Of a stretch of 15,879 bases of DNA, positions 1 through 6,364 are shown in pieces; position 1 is the first letter of the stretch, and each line of letters begins with the position of its first letter. The notes beneath the pieces were generated by a model. It was not told the DNA's origin. It searched no databases and saw only the letters and a program-made list of their open reading frames with translations. The DNA is taken from positions 1-15,879 of the forward strand of contig JAFVWG010000265.1 of the NCBI GenBank assembly GCA_017501805.1, read 5' to 3'. This stretch comes from Oscillospiraceae bacterium (GTDB taxonomy: Bacteria > Bacillota > Clostridia > Oscillospirales > Oscillospiraceae). The translations under genes were made by a program, and so were the position numbers.

Positions 1-231
1 CACAGGCGAAGGCAGTCATCAGAACGGTGACCAGAATGAAGTACTTCAGGCAGTACTTCTGCCATGCGCCGATGTCCGGATCCAGAAGACCCGTGAACAG
101 GAAGAAGGTGCCGACCATCACACGGACGGGGTAGCCTTGATGATGCGGTTAACGAAGGGGGCGAACGCACCGGTTTCGCTGATGATGCCGAAGAAGGCCA
201 CCGAGAAGATGAACATCACGCCGGTCTGCGC
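1..231 (-). pseudogene. CitMHS-family (citrate/Me2+) transporter remnant, frameshifted and internally deleted
   Basis: Read on the minus strand from about 231, the sequence encodes AQTGVMFIFSVAFFGI and then ETGAFAPFVNRIIK. This resembles the early transmembrane region of CitMHS transporters, which has a 'MFIFxxxFFGIM.DAGLFDP' pattern. At about 136 the frame slips by one: the first frame meets a stop at 118-120, while the next frame continues with GYPVRVMVGT, matching the family's 'GDPVRVxVGT'. It then runs directly into TFFLFTGLLDPDIGAWQKY and a further hydrophobic helix, which resemble the family's C-terminal end ('TYLLVGLxxVDxGxHQKF'). About 300 or more middle residues therefore seem to be missing. 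The gene runs out of the window at base 1, and its N-terminus is cut off at about 224-232 by a plus-strand gene fragment. The family call rests on remembered motif similarity. It cannot be functional as read, but an assembly chimera is an alternative explanation. Confidence 0.55.
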
Positions 232-373
232 TGATGAGCGCATCCTCGGTGCGGACGGAAAGGTTGACCTTGCGAAGTTCCGTCCCATCACCTACGACCC
301 GATCCACCACAGCTACAGAACGCTCGGAGAGAGCGTCGGACAGGCGTTCAGCGACGGACTGAAGCTGAAATAA
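224..373 (+). pseudogene. C-terminal fragment of a flavin-reductase-like protein
   Basis: From about base 224 the plus strand reads VCADERILGADGKVDLAKFR, then PITYDP, then a tail LGESVGQAFSDGLKLK and TAA at 371-373. This is the usual C-terminal end of Firmicute flavin reductase-like (FMN-binding split-barrel) proteins: '(A)DExIL...GKxDxxKxxPIxYDP...Y..LGexxGxAF..G..L'. About 49 residues remain of a family that is normally some 180-200 residues long, so the FMN-binding barrel is absent. The open frame continues upstream to an ATG at 137, but those residues are only the antisense of the transporter remnant and are not flavin-reductase-like. No start codon with a ribosome binding site is available for the fragment. 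It ends at a hairpin terminator eight bases later. A broken gene or an assembly junction fits equally well. Confidence 0.55.
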
Positions 374-380
374 GACACAG

Positions 381-413
381 AAAAACCGACTTGCCGGGGC
401 AAGTCGGTTTTTT
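381..413. terminator. Bidirectional intrinsic terminator
   Basis: The inverted repeat CCGACTTGC (386-394) / GCAAGTCGG (399-407) has a 4-base loop and is flanked by A5 on the left and T6 on the right, giving a stem of about 14 bp with a U-run in either direction. It lies between the stop of the plus-strand flavin-reductase fragment (373) and the stop of the minus-strand beta-CASP gene (418), so it can end both convergent transcripts. Confidence 0.9.
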
Positions 414-417
414 GTTT

Positions 418-2028
418 TCACTTGGATTTTCGGGCGTATTTGTCGCACAGGTCGTTGAGCTGGCTTGTGAATTTGGCAAGCTCCTTGTTGGAGAGGCCTC
501 GGCTCAGCTCGATGACCGTTTTCAGCCGCTGCCACGCTGCGATCAGGCGGTCGTAGGCAAGATTCGCTCTGCGGCGGCCCTCGGAGACCTTGGTGAGCTT
601 GACGATTTTTCCTCTCGCGGTACATTCGCCGCTGAGCAGGTCATATTCATCGCCGCTGAACGGAGCGGTGGCGGAGAAGCCCAGTTTGTTGTGGATCGTC
701 TGCGAAAAGCTGTCGCAGACAATGTCATCGCCGTGGTTGACGAAGACCTTCACGGGTGATTTTTCCATACTTCCCAGCCAGTCGAGGAGCATATCTCTGT
801 CCGCGTGTCCGCTGATGCCGACGATGGATTCGATCCGTGCATTGACCTGAATTTCTTCGCCGAAGAGGTTGACCGACGACGCGCCGTTGAGGAGCTTTCT
901 GCCCAGCGTGCCCTCGGACTGATAGCCGACGAAGAGGACGGTGCAGTTTTCTCTCCACAGGTTGTGCTTCAGATGGTGGCGGACTCTGCCTGCCTCGCAC
1001 ATACCCGACGCGGAAAGGATGACCTTGGGTGTGAGATCGAAGTTGATGGCCTTCGATTCATCGGAGCTGATGCTCAGCCGCAGACCCGGGAAGGAGATCG
1101 GATCGACGCCCCGCTCGATGAGCGCAAGCGTTTCCTCGTCGTAGTAGTCCGTCAGATCCTCCTGATATATTTTGGTCGCCTCGACCGCGAGGGGCGAGTC
1201 CACATAGACGGGGAAATTCTCGAAGCCGCGCAGAAGTTTCTGCTCGCGGATGGTGCGGAAGAGGTACAGAAGCTCCTGCGTTCTTCCGATCGCAAAAGAG
1301 GGGATGATCAGATTGCCGCCCTTGGCGAAGGTCTCCTGCAGGATGCCGGTGAGCTGTGCGATATAATCGGGACGCTCGCCGTGGAGTCTGTCACCGTAGG
1401 TCGATTCGATCACAACATAGTCCGCGTACGGCGGCTTCTGCGGATCGCGGATCAGCGGACGGTCGATATTGCCGAGGTCGCCCGAGAAAAGCACGGTGCG
1501 CGTCTCTTCGCCCTCCCGAAGCGTGAAATGGATGCTTGCCGAGCCGAGCAGGTGTCCCGCGTCGATGAAGCGGACAGTGATGCCCTCTTCGATCTCGACC
1601 GGCTCGTTGTAGCTGTGACCCTCAAACAGCGTGAGCGCCTTGAGCGCGTCCGCAACGGTATAGATCGGAACGTACGGCTCCGCGCCGGAGCGCTCGCCCT
1701 TTCTGTTCCGCCACTCCGCCTCCTGCTCCTGGATATGCGCGGAATCCTGCAGCATAATATGGCACAGCTTGTGCGTTGCTTCCGTGCAGAAGACGTGTCC
1801 CGAAAAACCCTTCGCGACCATCGCGGGGATCAGTCCCGAATGGTCGATATGCGCGTGGGTGAGGCAGATCGCGTCAATGTCGGACGGGATGATCGGCAGT
1901 TCGCAGTTTTCGTAGGTATCGCGTCCCTGCTCCATACCGCAGTCGATCAGGATGTGCTTTCCGTTTGCCTCCAGCAGCGTGCAGGAGCCCGTGACTTCGT
2001 GCGCCGCGCCGATAAATGTGAGCTTCAT
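418..2028 (-). CDS. MBL-fold beta-CASP/RMMBL protein, RNA-nuclease-like
   Basis: A 536-residue metallo-beta-lactamase-fold protein of the beta-CASP group (relatives: CPSF73, archaeal and bacterial exonuclease-like proteins), probably a cytosolic Zn-dependent RNA hydrolase. An N-terminal MBL domain carries the metal motif HAHIDH (residues 58-63) after LIDCGM. A beta-CASP insert carries IIPSFAIGRTQE, VYVDSPLA and ILSASGMCEAGR. The RMMBL segment has SGHADR, followed by a basic, probably helical tail of about 70 residues ending in KYARKSK. No signal peptide or membrane segment is visible. The frame is open to 2058, but ATG at 2028 is preferred: GGAGG lies 5 bases upstream and MKLTFIGAAHEVTGS is the typical family start. 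It lies 33 bases after the membrane zinc-ribbon gene and is probably co-transcribed. The substrate is unknown. The family call is firm; RNA as the substrate is inferred from relatives. Confidence 0.9.
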   Translation of the reverse strand: MKLTFIGAAHEVTGSCTLLEANGKHILIDCGMEQGRDTYENCELPIIPSDIDAICLTHAHIDHSGLIPAMVAKGFSGHVFCTEATHKLCHIMLQDSAHIQEQEAEWRNRKGERSGAEPYVPIYTVADALKALTLFEGHSYNEPVEIEEGITVRFIDAGHLLGSASIHFTLREGEETRTVLFSGDLGNIDRPLIRDPQKPPYADYVVIESTYGDRLHGERPDYIAQLTGILQETFAKGGNLIIPSFAIGRTQELLYLFRTIREQKLLRGFENFPVYVDSPLAVEATKIYQEDLTDYYDEETLALIERGVDPISFPGLRLSISSDESKAINFDLTPKVILSASGMCEAGRVRHHLKHNLWRENCTVLFVGYQSEGTLGRKLLNGASSVNLFGEEIQVNARIESIVGISGHADRDMLLDWLGSMEKSPVKVFVNHGDDIVCDSFSQTIHNKLGFSATAPFSGDEYDLLSGECTARGKIVKLTKVSEGRRRANLAYDRLIAAWQRLKTVIELSRGLSNKELAKFTSQLNDLCDKYARKSK

Positions 2029-2061
2029 ACGGTCCTCCGATCCGGCAGAATGTGCCAAGGA

Positions 2062-2391
2062 TTATTTCGTCCAGATTTTTTTGCACCAGGTGCGTTTGCC
2101 GCAGACGGGGCATTTCAGATATCGCGTCGTTCCGCAGTGCGGCGCGCAAAGCGCCTCGCGGTAGGTCGGAACGATCTCGTGACCGCAGGTTTTGCATCGG
2201 TACGCGCCTGTGGAGACCTCCAGCCGGAGCGCATAGAAGCAGGGGATCAGAAAGACGATGCAGATGCCGATGATCGCGGCAAGCAGCCACGGCCCTTCGG
2301 GGATCCAATGCACGGCGGCAAGGAGTCCTGCGAACAGCCCCGTCACGCTCACGCCCAAAATGAGCCACATGGCTTTTTGATTCTTTTCCAT
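2062..2391 (-). CDS. Small two-helix membrane protein with C-terminal zinc ribbon
   Basis: A 109-residue protein of unknown function. Two hydrophobic stretches (about residues 8-26 and 34-55) look like a membrane hairpin. The C-terminal half has Cys pairs CKTCG and CPVCG separated by about 25 residues, with extra Cys/His in between (ALCAPHCG) and a basic CKKIW end. This is a zinc-ribbon arrangement, probably cytoplasmic given the positive charge near the helices. The start ATG at 2389-2391 has AGGAGG 9 bases upstream. It is the first gene after a good promoter, and its stop lies 33 bases before the beta-CASP start, so the two form an operon. I do not recognise a named family. A role in anchoring or assisting the nuclease-like partner is only suggested by the linkage. 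Confidence 0.75.
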   Translation of the reverse strand: MEKNQKAMWLILGVSVTGLFAGLLAAVHWIPEGPWLLAAIIGICIVFLIPCFYALRLEVSTGAYRCKTCGHEIVPTYREALCAPHCGTTRYLKCPVCGKRTWCKKIWTK

Positions 2392-2478
2392 TGTGTGCGT
2401 CCTCCTGTTTTAATGCTCAAACAACTTTGTGCTTACGGCGATGTGATCCTCGATGCTGATCCGACCGCCTCTTTTTAT

Positions 2479-2507
2479 ATTTTAGCGCGTTTTTCCGCGT
2501 TTGTCGA
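2479..2507 (-). promoter_or_regulatory. Sigma-A promoter for the zinc-ribbon/beta-CASP operon
   Basis: On the minus strand, -35 TCGACA (2502-2507) and -10 TAAAAT (2479-2484) are separated by exactly 17 bases, each with one mismatch to consensus. The predicted start is near 2472, giving a 5' UTR of about 80 bases before the ATG at 2391. No convincing structure was seen in that UTR. Confidence 0.6.
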
Positions 2508-2527
2508 TGCGGAAGTTTGTGCCATAT

Positions 2528-2559
2528 AAAAAAGAGCCCGATTTTTCGGGCTCTTTTTT
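2528..2559 (-). terminator. Intrinsic terminator of the RraA-Ldh-MBL operon
   Basis: A perfect 14-bp inverted repeat (AAAAAAGAGCCCGA / TCGGGCTCTTTTTT) with a TTTT loop begins 8 bases after the stop codon of the minus-strand MBL hydrolase (2568). It separates that operon from the promoter of the next minus-strand operon at 2479-2507. Confidence 0.93.
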
Positions 2560-2567
2560 GCATATTG

Positions 2568-3443
2568 TCAATAGCCAAGGGTTTCAAACTCCCGGCGCTT
2601 TTCCTCCAACGCCCGAAGGAAGGCGTGCCACCCGTTGGGGTCGACAAAGGGATTCTCGCCCGGGTGCTCCAGCATCCATCGACGTTTTTCCAGTGTGCAA
2701 TTCTGACTCGGGTGGTTGCCGAGCGTGATATCCACCGGCTCGTCCCAAACCTTTTGAATGGACTGCCCCAGACGGAGGCAGAGATTCTCAGGCAGACCGA
2801 AATCCCGACAGTGTTCCCTGTAAATCGTGAAGAAGCCGGCACCGCCCATATAGCCGACGCGGTGCACGGTCTCGCCGTCCGTTACATCAAAGAAAAAGGT
2901 CATCACACCGACTGTGTGGCCGGGAGTCAGTACGCACTTGATTTTGGTGTTGCCGAGCTCAAGGATTTCTCCGTCCCGCAGCTCGCGATCGGGCCAGGCG
3001 ATCGCATCGTTGGGCTTCGGACCCCATCCGATCAGCGCGCGCCGCGGATCCTCCCGAAGAGACGCCGTATCCGCCTCGCTCATCAGCAGCTCGCAGCCGT
3101 AAATGGCCTTCATCTCGTTGCTGCCGCCGAAGTGGTCAAAATGACCGTGAGAGTGGATGATATAACGGATGTCTGCCGGATCGAAGCCAAGTCTCCAGAT
3201 GCTGTCGATGAGCATATGCGTTGCCTGCGGATAACCGCTGTCAAAGAGGATCAGCCCCGCGCCGGTGTCGACCAGATGGCAGCAGACCCGTTTGTCACCC
3301 ACATAGTAGAGGTTTCCGAAGATCCGAAACGGCTCCAGATAGTGAATGGAGGGCTGCCTGTAATATGCGGCGTTCCCTTCCAAAAAGTTCTTCAGCGCCT
3401 GCCTGTACGGCACATGCGGCAGGACCTTTGCCTGTGGAACCAT
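2568..3443 (-). CDS. MBL-fold metallo-hydrolase, subclass B3-like
   Basis: A 291-residue metallo-beta-lactamase-superfamily hydrolase and the last gene of the RraA-Ldh-MBL operon. The zinc motif is HSHGHFDHFGG (97-107; HxHxDH at 99-104). A second metal histidine lies in TPGHTVG (H176) and a third in LGNHPS (H243). The segment between them (VGYMGGAGFF, 197-205) has no Cys or Asp ligand, which is the arrangement of B3 enzymes, where the second zinc uses the HxHxDH Asp and His plus the last His. No clear signal peptide is visible, although true B3 beta-lactamases are secreted. An antibiotic-hydrolysing role is therefore not supported; lactone, ester or thioester hydrolysis in the local pathway is more likely. 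Start ATG at 3441-3443 has AAAGGA about 10 bases upstream. It follows the Ldh gene by 26 bases. The substrate is unknown. Confidence 0.85.
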   Translation of the reverse strand: MVPQAKVLPHVPYRQALKNFLEGNAAYYRQPSIHYLEPFRIFGNLYYVGDKRVCCHLVDTGAGLILFDSGYPQATHMLIDSIWRLGFDPADIRYIIHSHGHFDHFGGSNEMKAIYGCELLMSEADTASLREDPRRALIGWGPKPNDAIAWPDRELRDGEILELGNTKIKCVLTPGHTVGVMTFFFDVTDGETVHRVGYMGGAGFFTIYREHCRDFGLPENLCLRLGQSIQKVWDEPVDITLGNHPSQNCTLEKRRWMLEHPGENPFVDPNGWHAFLRALEEKRREFETLGY

Positions 3444-3469
3444 TATGACTGCGTCCTTTCGTTCGTTTT

Positions 3470-4516
3470 TTACAGGAAATCTGCGGCAACGCCGTAGCGC
3501 TTGCCGGTTTCGATCATATCGCGCACCACGACGTCGGACAGCTCAATGCCGTCCGCAAGACCGGCTTTGTATTTGTTTGCCTCGATCTCGCCGGGGATCA
3601 TAACCTCTTTTACGCCGGGGGCGGTGGGGCAGGCCTTGAACTCGTCCAGCACATCGTCCACCCGACGGAGGAACGTGTCCGCCGCCATAAATTTGGAGGG
3701 GTCGATCACGCAGATGAAATAGCCGATATTCTGCGGATGTTCAAAATCGTTCCAGAAACCGGGGGTCTCGCGGCAGTTGAGCGCTCCGGTCAGGCTGCTG
3801 CACATAAGGTCGATCATCAGACTGATCGCATAGCCCTTCGGACCGCCGAAGGGAAGCATCGCACCGCCGTCCAGAATGGCGGCGGGATCCGTGCTGGGAA
3901 CGCCGTACTTATCCACGCCCCAGTTGTCGGGGATGCTGCGTCCTTCCTTCTGCGCCAGCACCACCTTGCCGCGCGCCACCACGCTGGTGGCCATATCCAA
4001 AACATAGGGCTCGTGCTTCTGTGCCGGAATGGAGAGGGACAGGGGATTCGTTCCCAGCATCGGCTGTGCACCGCCGGTGGGTACCACCGCGGCTTCGGAG
4101 TTGCTGATCACGAAGCAGATCATATTTTGTTTCGCCGCATACTCGGTGAAAAACGCACCGCTTCCGAAGTGTGTGGCGTTTTTCACTGTGGCGCAGCAGC
4201 AGCCGAGCCGTGCCGCCCGTTCCATACACCAGTCGACCGTCTTGCGCGCCACATAGGCGCCGATACTGTCCTTGGCATCGACTGCGATCGCAGCACCGCA
4301 ATCGCTCAGAATTTCCGGCTGCGCGTCCCCGCGAATGACGCCGGAGGCAACGCGCTTGGAATAGACGCTCAGCCGTGTGACTCCGTGGGAGCCGATGCCG
4401 CGCAGGTCGGCATAGACAAGCGCCTCGGCAAAGACCTCGGCCGCCTCCTCCGCCAGTCCTGCGGCGCACATTACTTTAGCGCAGTAATCCTGCACTTTTT
4501 TCGCATCGTAACGCAT
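3470..4516 (-). CDS. Ldh-family NAD(P)-dependent 2-hydroxyacid dehydrogenase (malate/L-lactate/ureidoglycolate type)
   Basis: A 348-residue protein of the malate/L-lactate dehydrogenase-like family (Ldh_2; relatives include AllD/YlbC and YiaK-type enzymes), which interconvert 2-hydroxy and 2-oxo acids with NAD(P). Family landmarks are visible in order: RGIGSHGVTRL (39-49, with the conserved His44), ATHFGSG (114-120, His116), GTNPLSLSIPA (155-165), DMATSVVARGK (174-184), and the C-terminal PFGGPKGYAISLMIDL region (222-237). The length is normal for the family and no lesion is seen. Start ATG at 4514-4516 has AAGGAG about 8 bases upstream. It sits between the RraA gene (24-base gap) and the MBL gene (26-base gap), so co-transcription is near certain. 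Its product, a 2-oxo acid, is the kind of substrate RraA-type enzymes cleave. The exact substrate cannot be read from the sequence. Confidence 0.92.
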   Translation of the reverse strand: MRYDAKKVQDYCAKVMCAAGLAEEAAEVFAEALVYADLRGIGSHGVTRLSVYSKRVASGVIRGDAQPEILSDCGAAIAVDAKDSIGAYVARKTVDWCMERAARLGCCCATVKNATHFGSGAFFTEYAAKQNMICFVISNSEAAVVPTGGAQPMLGTNPLSLSIPAQKHEPYVLDMATSVVARGKVVLAQKEGRSIPDNWGVDKYGVPSTDPAAILDGGAMLPFGGPKGYAISLMIDLMCSSLTGALNCRETPGFWNDFEHPQNIGYFICVIDPSKFMAADTFLRRVDDVLDEFKACPTAPGVKEVMIPGEIEANKYKAGLADGIELSDVVVRDMIETGKRYGVAADFL

Positions 4517-4540
4517 AAAATAGCTCCTTTTCCCTGTGTT

Positions 4541-5218
4541 TTACACAATTTCGCAGTGGATGGACTCCAGCTTTTCATCAACCCAATTGCGGACATAGGA
4601 GCCTTCTTCCAGAATCTTTTTCAGGATCCCGTTCTCCATCGCCAGAACGCCCTCCGCCTTCTCCGCAAGAAGCTCCGCGTCCTCGGGCTTGATGACGACG
4701 ATGCCGTCGCGGTCGCCGACGATGATATCACCGGGACAGACCACTTTGCCGCCGAACGCGATGGGCGTGTTGATTTCACCCGGACCGTTTTTGTAAGGAC
4801 CGTTGGGCGTTATGCCACGGGCATAAACGGGGAAATCCATCTCGGACAGTTCTTCGGCATCGCGGATCGAACCGTCCACGATCACGCCGGCGAGACCGCG
4901 CACCTTGCAGTAGTTGATCATCAGTGCGCCAAAGATGGCCCGCTTGTCATCGCCGCCTGCGTCAATGACAATAACATCGCCGGGGGTTGCCATATCCATT
5001 GCCTTGTGGAACATCAGGTTATCCCCCTCGGGAACCTTGATGGTAAACGCCGGACCGAGAAGCTTTGCGTTGTTCAGGGGCTTGATCGCCGGATCAACGG
5101 CGGCGGTCCGCTCCATACAGTCGTCGATATTTGCCACGGGCAGATTGCGGAAGCGCTCAACCAGAGCAGGATCGGGGCGTGGGAAATCCCGCACGATCTT
5201 GCAGCCGATATGTTTCAT
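4541..5218 (-). CDS. RraA-family protein (HMG/CHA aldolase or oxaloacetate decarboxylase-like)
   Basis: A 225-residue member of the RraA/MenG-like family. Active members are divalent-metal class II aldolases for 4-hydroxy-4-methyl-2-oxoglutarate-type substrates and decarboxylate oxaloacetate. Visible landmarks are GPAFTIKV (55-62), GDVIVIDAGGDDKR (80-93), RGLAGVIVDGSIRDAEEL (107-124) with the pyruvate/metal-binding Arg119-Asp120 pair, and GDIIVGDRDGIVVI (163-176). The acidic residue 21 positions before the Arg in the D-x20-R-D motif appears to be Ala98. The frame is open to 5278, but ATG at 5216-5218 is chosen because AAAGGAG lies 9 bases upstream and MKHIGCKIV is a typical family start. It is the first gene of the operon, divergent from the LysR gene. 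Old database names such as 'dimethylmenaquinone methyltransferase' are misnomers. The family call is firm; the reaction is uncertain. Confidence 0.88.
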   Translation of the reverse strand: MKHIGCKIVRDFPRPDPALVERFRNLPVANIDDCMERTAAVDPAIKPLNNAKLLGPAFTIKVPEGDNLMFHKAMDMATPGDVIVIDAGGDDKRAIFGALMINYCKVRGLAGVIVDGSIRDAEELSEMDFPVYARGITPNGPYKNGPGEINTPIAFGGKVVCPGDIIVGDRDGIVVIKPEDAELLAEKAEGVLAMENGILKKILEEGSYVRNWVDEKLESIHCEIV

Positions 5219-5288
5219 CGGGTCGTACTCCTTTCCTGCGGCACGGTGTGCCGCGCACATCACAAAGGGATGTGTCATATAACATAAT

Positions 5289-5301
5289 GTTCCGAAAGAA
5301 C
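5289..5301. promoter_or_regulatory. Palindrome GTTC-N5-GAAC, possible operator
   Basis: A 13-bp dyad lies just downstream of the -10 box of the minus-strand RraA promoter (about +4 to +16). Its position would suit a repressing or auxiliary site, but the pattern is not the canonical LysR T-N11-A box, so this is a candidate only. Confidence 0.3.
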
Positions 5302-5311
5302 TATGCGAAAA

Positions 5312-5340
5312 ATTATAAATTGGCTATTGACTGAAGGCAA
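5312..5340 (-). promoter_or_regulatory. Promoter of the RraA-Ldh-MBL operon
   Basis: On the minus strand, -35 TTGCCT (5335-5340; 4 of 6 matches) and a perfect -10 TATAAT (5312-5317) are spaced by 17 bases. The predicted start near 5305 leaves a UTR of about 87 bases before the RraA ATG. The weak -35 with a perfect -10 suits an activator-dependent promoter. It overlaps the divergent lysR promoter. Confidence 0.6.
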
Positions 5341-5356
5341 ATACATATTCTATCAT
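5327..5356 (+). promoter_or_regulatory. Promoter of the LysR regulator gene
   Basis: -35 TTGACT (5327-5332) and -10 TATCAT (5351-5356) are spaced by 18 bases, each with one mismatch to consensus. The predicted start near 5363 is about 40 bases before the GTG start. The -35 lies inside the spacer of the opposing RraA promoter, so the two promoters should compete for polymerase. Confidence 0.6.
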
Positions 5357-5373
5357 TAAACAGATGCATTAAA
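5354..5373. repeat. Tandem CATTAAA boxes with 13-base period
   Basis: CATTAAA occurs at 5354-5360 and again at 5367-5373, overlapping the lysR -10 and its start site. The period is a little over one helical turn. It may be part of an autoregulatory LysR binding site. With only two 7-base copies in AT-rich DNA, chance is possible. Confidence 0.3.
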
Positions 5374-5401
5374 TGGAATATCATAAACGGAGGAATATGC
5401 T

Positions 5402-6364
5402 GTGCTGAGCAAGACGGACCGCTATTTTCTGACCATTGCGAAAGAGGGTAATCTGAACCGCGCCGCTGAGGTGCTGTACGTATCTCAGCCGTCTTTGACC
5501 AAATATGTCCAGCGGCTGGAGCGGCAGCTTGGCGCGCCGCTGTTTGACCGCAGCGTGAGCCCGATGCGGCTGAACGACGCAGGCCGCCGTTATCTGCAGT
5601 ATGTTATGGAGCAGAATGCCCTTGAGGAGGAAATGCTCGCGCAGATCGCGGAGATCGGCCGTATGGAGCGCGGCACGCTGCGTCTGGGCATTCCCGCCTA
5701 TTGCGGGCAATGCTATCTGCCCCGCGTGCTCAAGGAGTTCGGTGCGCGATATCCCGCCGTTGCACTGGAGCTGTTCGAAGGGCGGGGTGAACAAATCGAA
5801 TGCGCCGTGGCAGATCAGCAGATCGACCTCGGCATCGTTCATCTGCCTGTCAGCAACAGCGCGCTGCACTGTCGGGAACTGTTTTCCGAGCGCGTCCTGC
5901 TTGCCGTTCCAGGAGGCGAAGCGTCCCCCGACGCGAAGCAGAACGGCAGCGTCCATATTCCCGAGGGGACCATCGCGGACTTTTCGGAGTATTCCTTCAT
6001 TATGCCGCATCCGGGACAGAAGCTGGGAAAGATCGTTTCGGATCTGTTTTGCCGCGCGGATTTCACGCCGAAAGTCCTGTTCAACACGCAGAACATCTTC
6101 ACCGTGCTGTCGATGGCGGCGGCGGGACTGGGCGCGGGCTTTGTTCCTGCGGGCGGGCTGAGTGAGCTGCCCCAAAGCATCCTGAGCAAGGTGACCTTCT
6201 TCCGCCTGAAGGAGCTGGACCACGACAACTGGAAGCTGGTCGCCCTGCAGCGCAAGGGGCAGAAAACCCCTGCCTACACGGACTGCTTCATCCGCCTTCT
6301 TTCGCAGTACGGGCATATCAGCAATCGCATCGACGACGGTCGGGGAGACACACAGCTGCTGTGA
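5402..6364 (+). CDS. LysR-family transcriptional regulator
   Basis: A 320-residue LysR-type regulator. The N-terminal winged HTH is clear: residues 8-27 carry FLTIAKEGNLNRAAEVLYVS and the recognition helix follows in SQPSLTKYVQRLERQLG (28-44), then the wing LFDRSVSPMRLNDAGRRYL. Residues from about 90 to 300 form the periplasmic-binding-protein-like effector domain (TLRLGIPAYCGQCYLPRVLKEF at its start). The start is GTG at 5402, with GGAGG (5389-5393) 8 bases upstream; the ATG at 5397 stops after three codons and is not usable. It is divergent from the RraA-Ldh-MBL operon and convergent with the M81 gene, so the expected role is effector-dependent control of these catabolic genes plus autoregulation. 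The effector is unknown; an organic-acid intermediate would be usual for the family. Confidence 0.92.
   Translation: MLSKTDRYFLTIAKEGNLNRAAEVLYVSQPSLTKYVQRLERQLGAPLFDRSVSPMRLNDAGRRYLQYVMEQNALEEEMLAQIAEIGRMERGTLRLGIPAYCGQCYLPRVLKEFGARYPAVALELFEGRGEQIECAVADQQIDLGIVHLPVSNSALHCRELFSERVLLAVPGGEASPDAKQNGSVHIPEGTIADFSEYSFIMPHPGQKLGKIVSDLFCRADFTPKVLFNTQNIFTVLSMAAAGLGAGFVPAGGLSELPQSILSKVTFFRLKELDHDNWKLVALQRKGQKTPAYTDCFIRLLSQYGHISNRIDDGRGDTQLL

Noticed and set aside
137..373. A complete 78-residue plus-strand protein starting at ATG 137
   Set aside because: Its first 29 or so residues are only the antisense of the CitMHS remnant, and no ribosome binding site precedes the ATG. Only the part from about 224 is a recognisable gene end.
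2029..2058. Upstream in-frame start for the beta-CASP protein at 2058
   Set aside because: It would overlap the end of the zinc-ribbon gene's frame region and lacks a ribosome binding site. ATG 2028 has GGAGG at 5 bases and matches the family start.
805..2529. Long plus-strand open frame opposite the beta-CASP and zinc-ribbon genes
   Set aside because: Low-complexity Arg/Asp/Ala-rich translation, no family motif, and it crosses two real minus-strand genes and their promoter. It is a shadow of those genes.
3737..5287. Long plus-strand open frame opposite the Ldh and RraA genes
   Set aside because: It spans two well-defined minus-strand genes and their ribosome binding sites and has no domain of its own.
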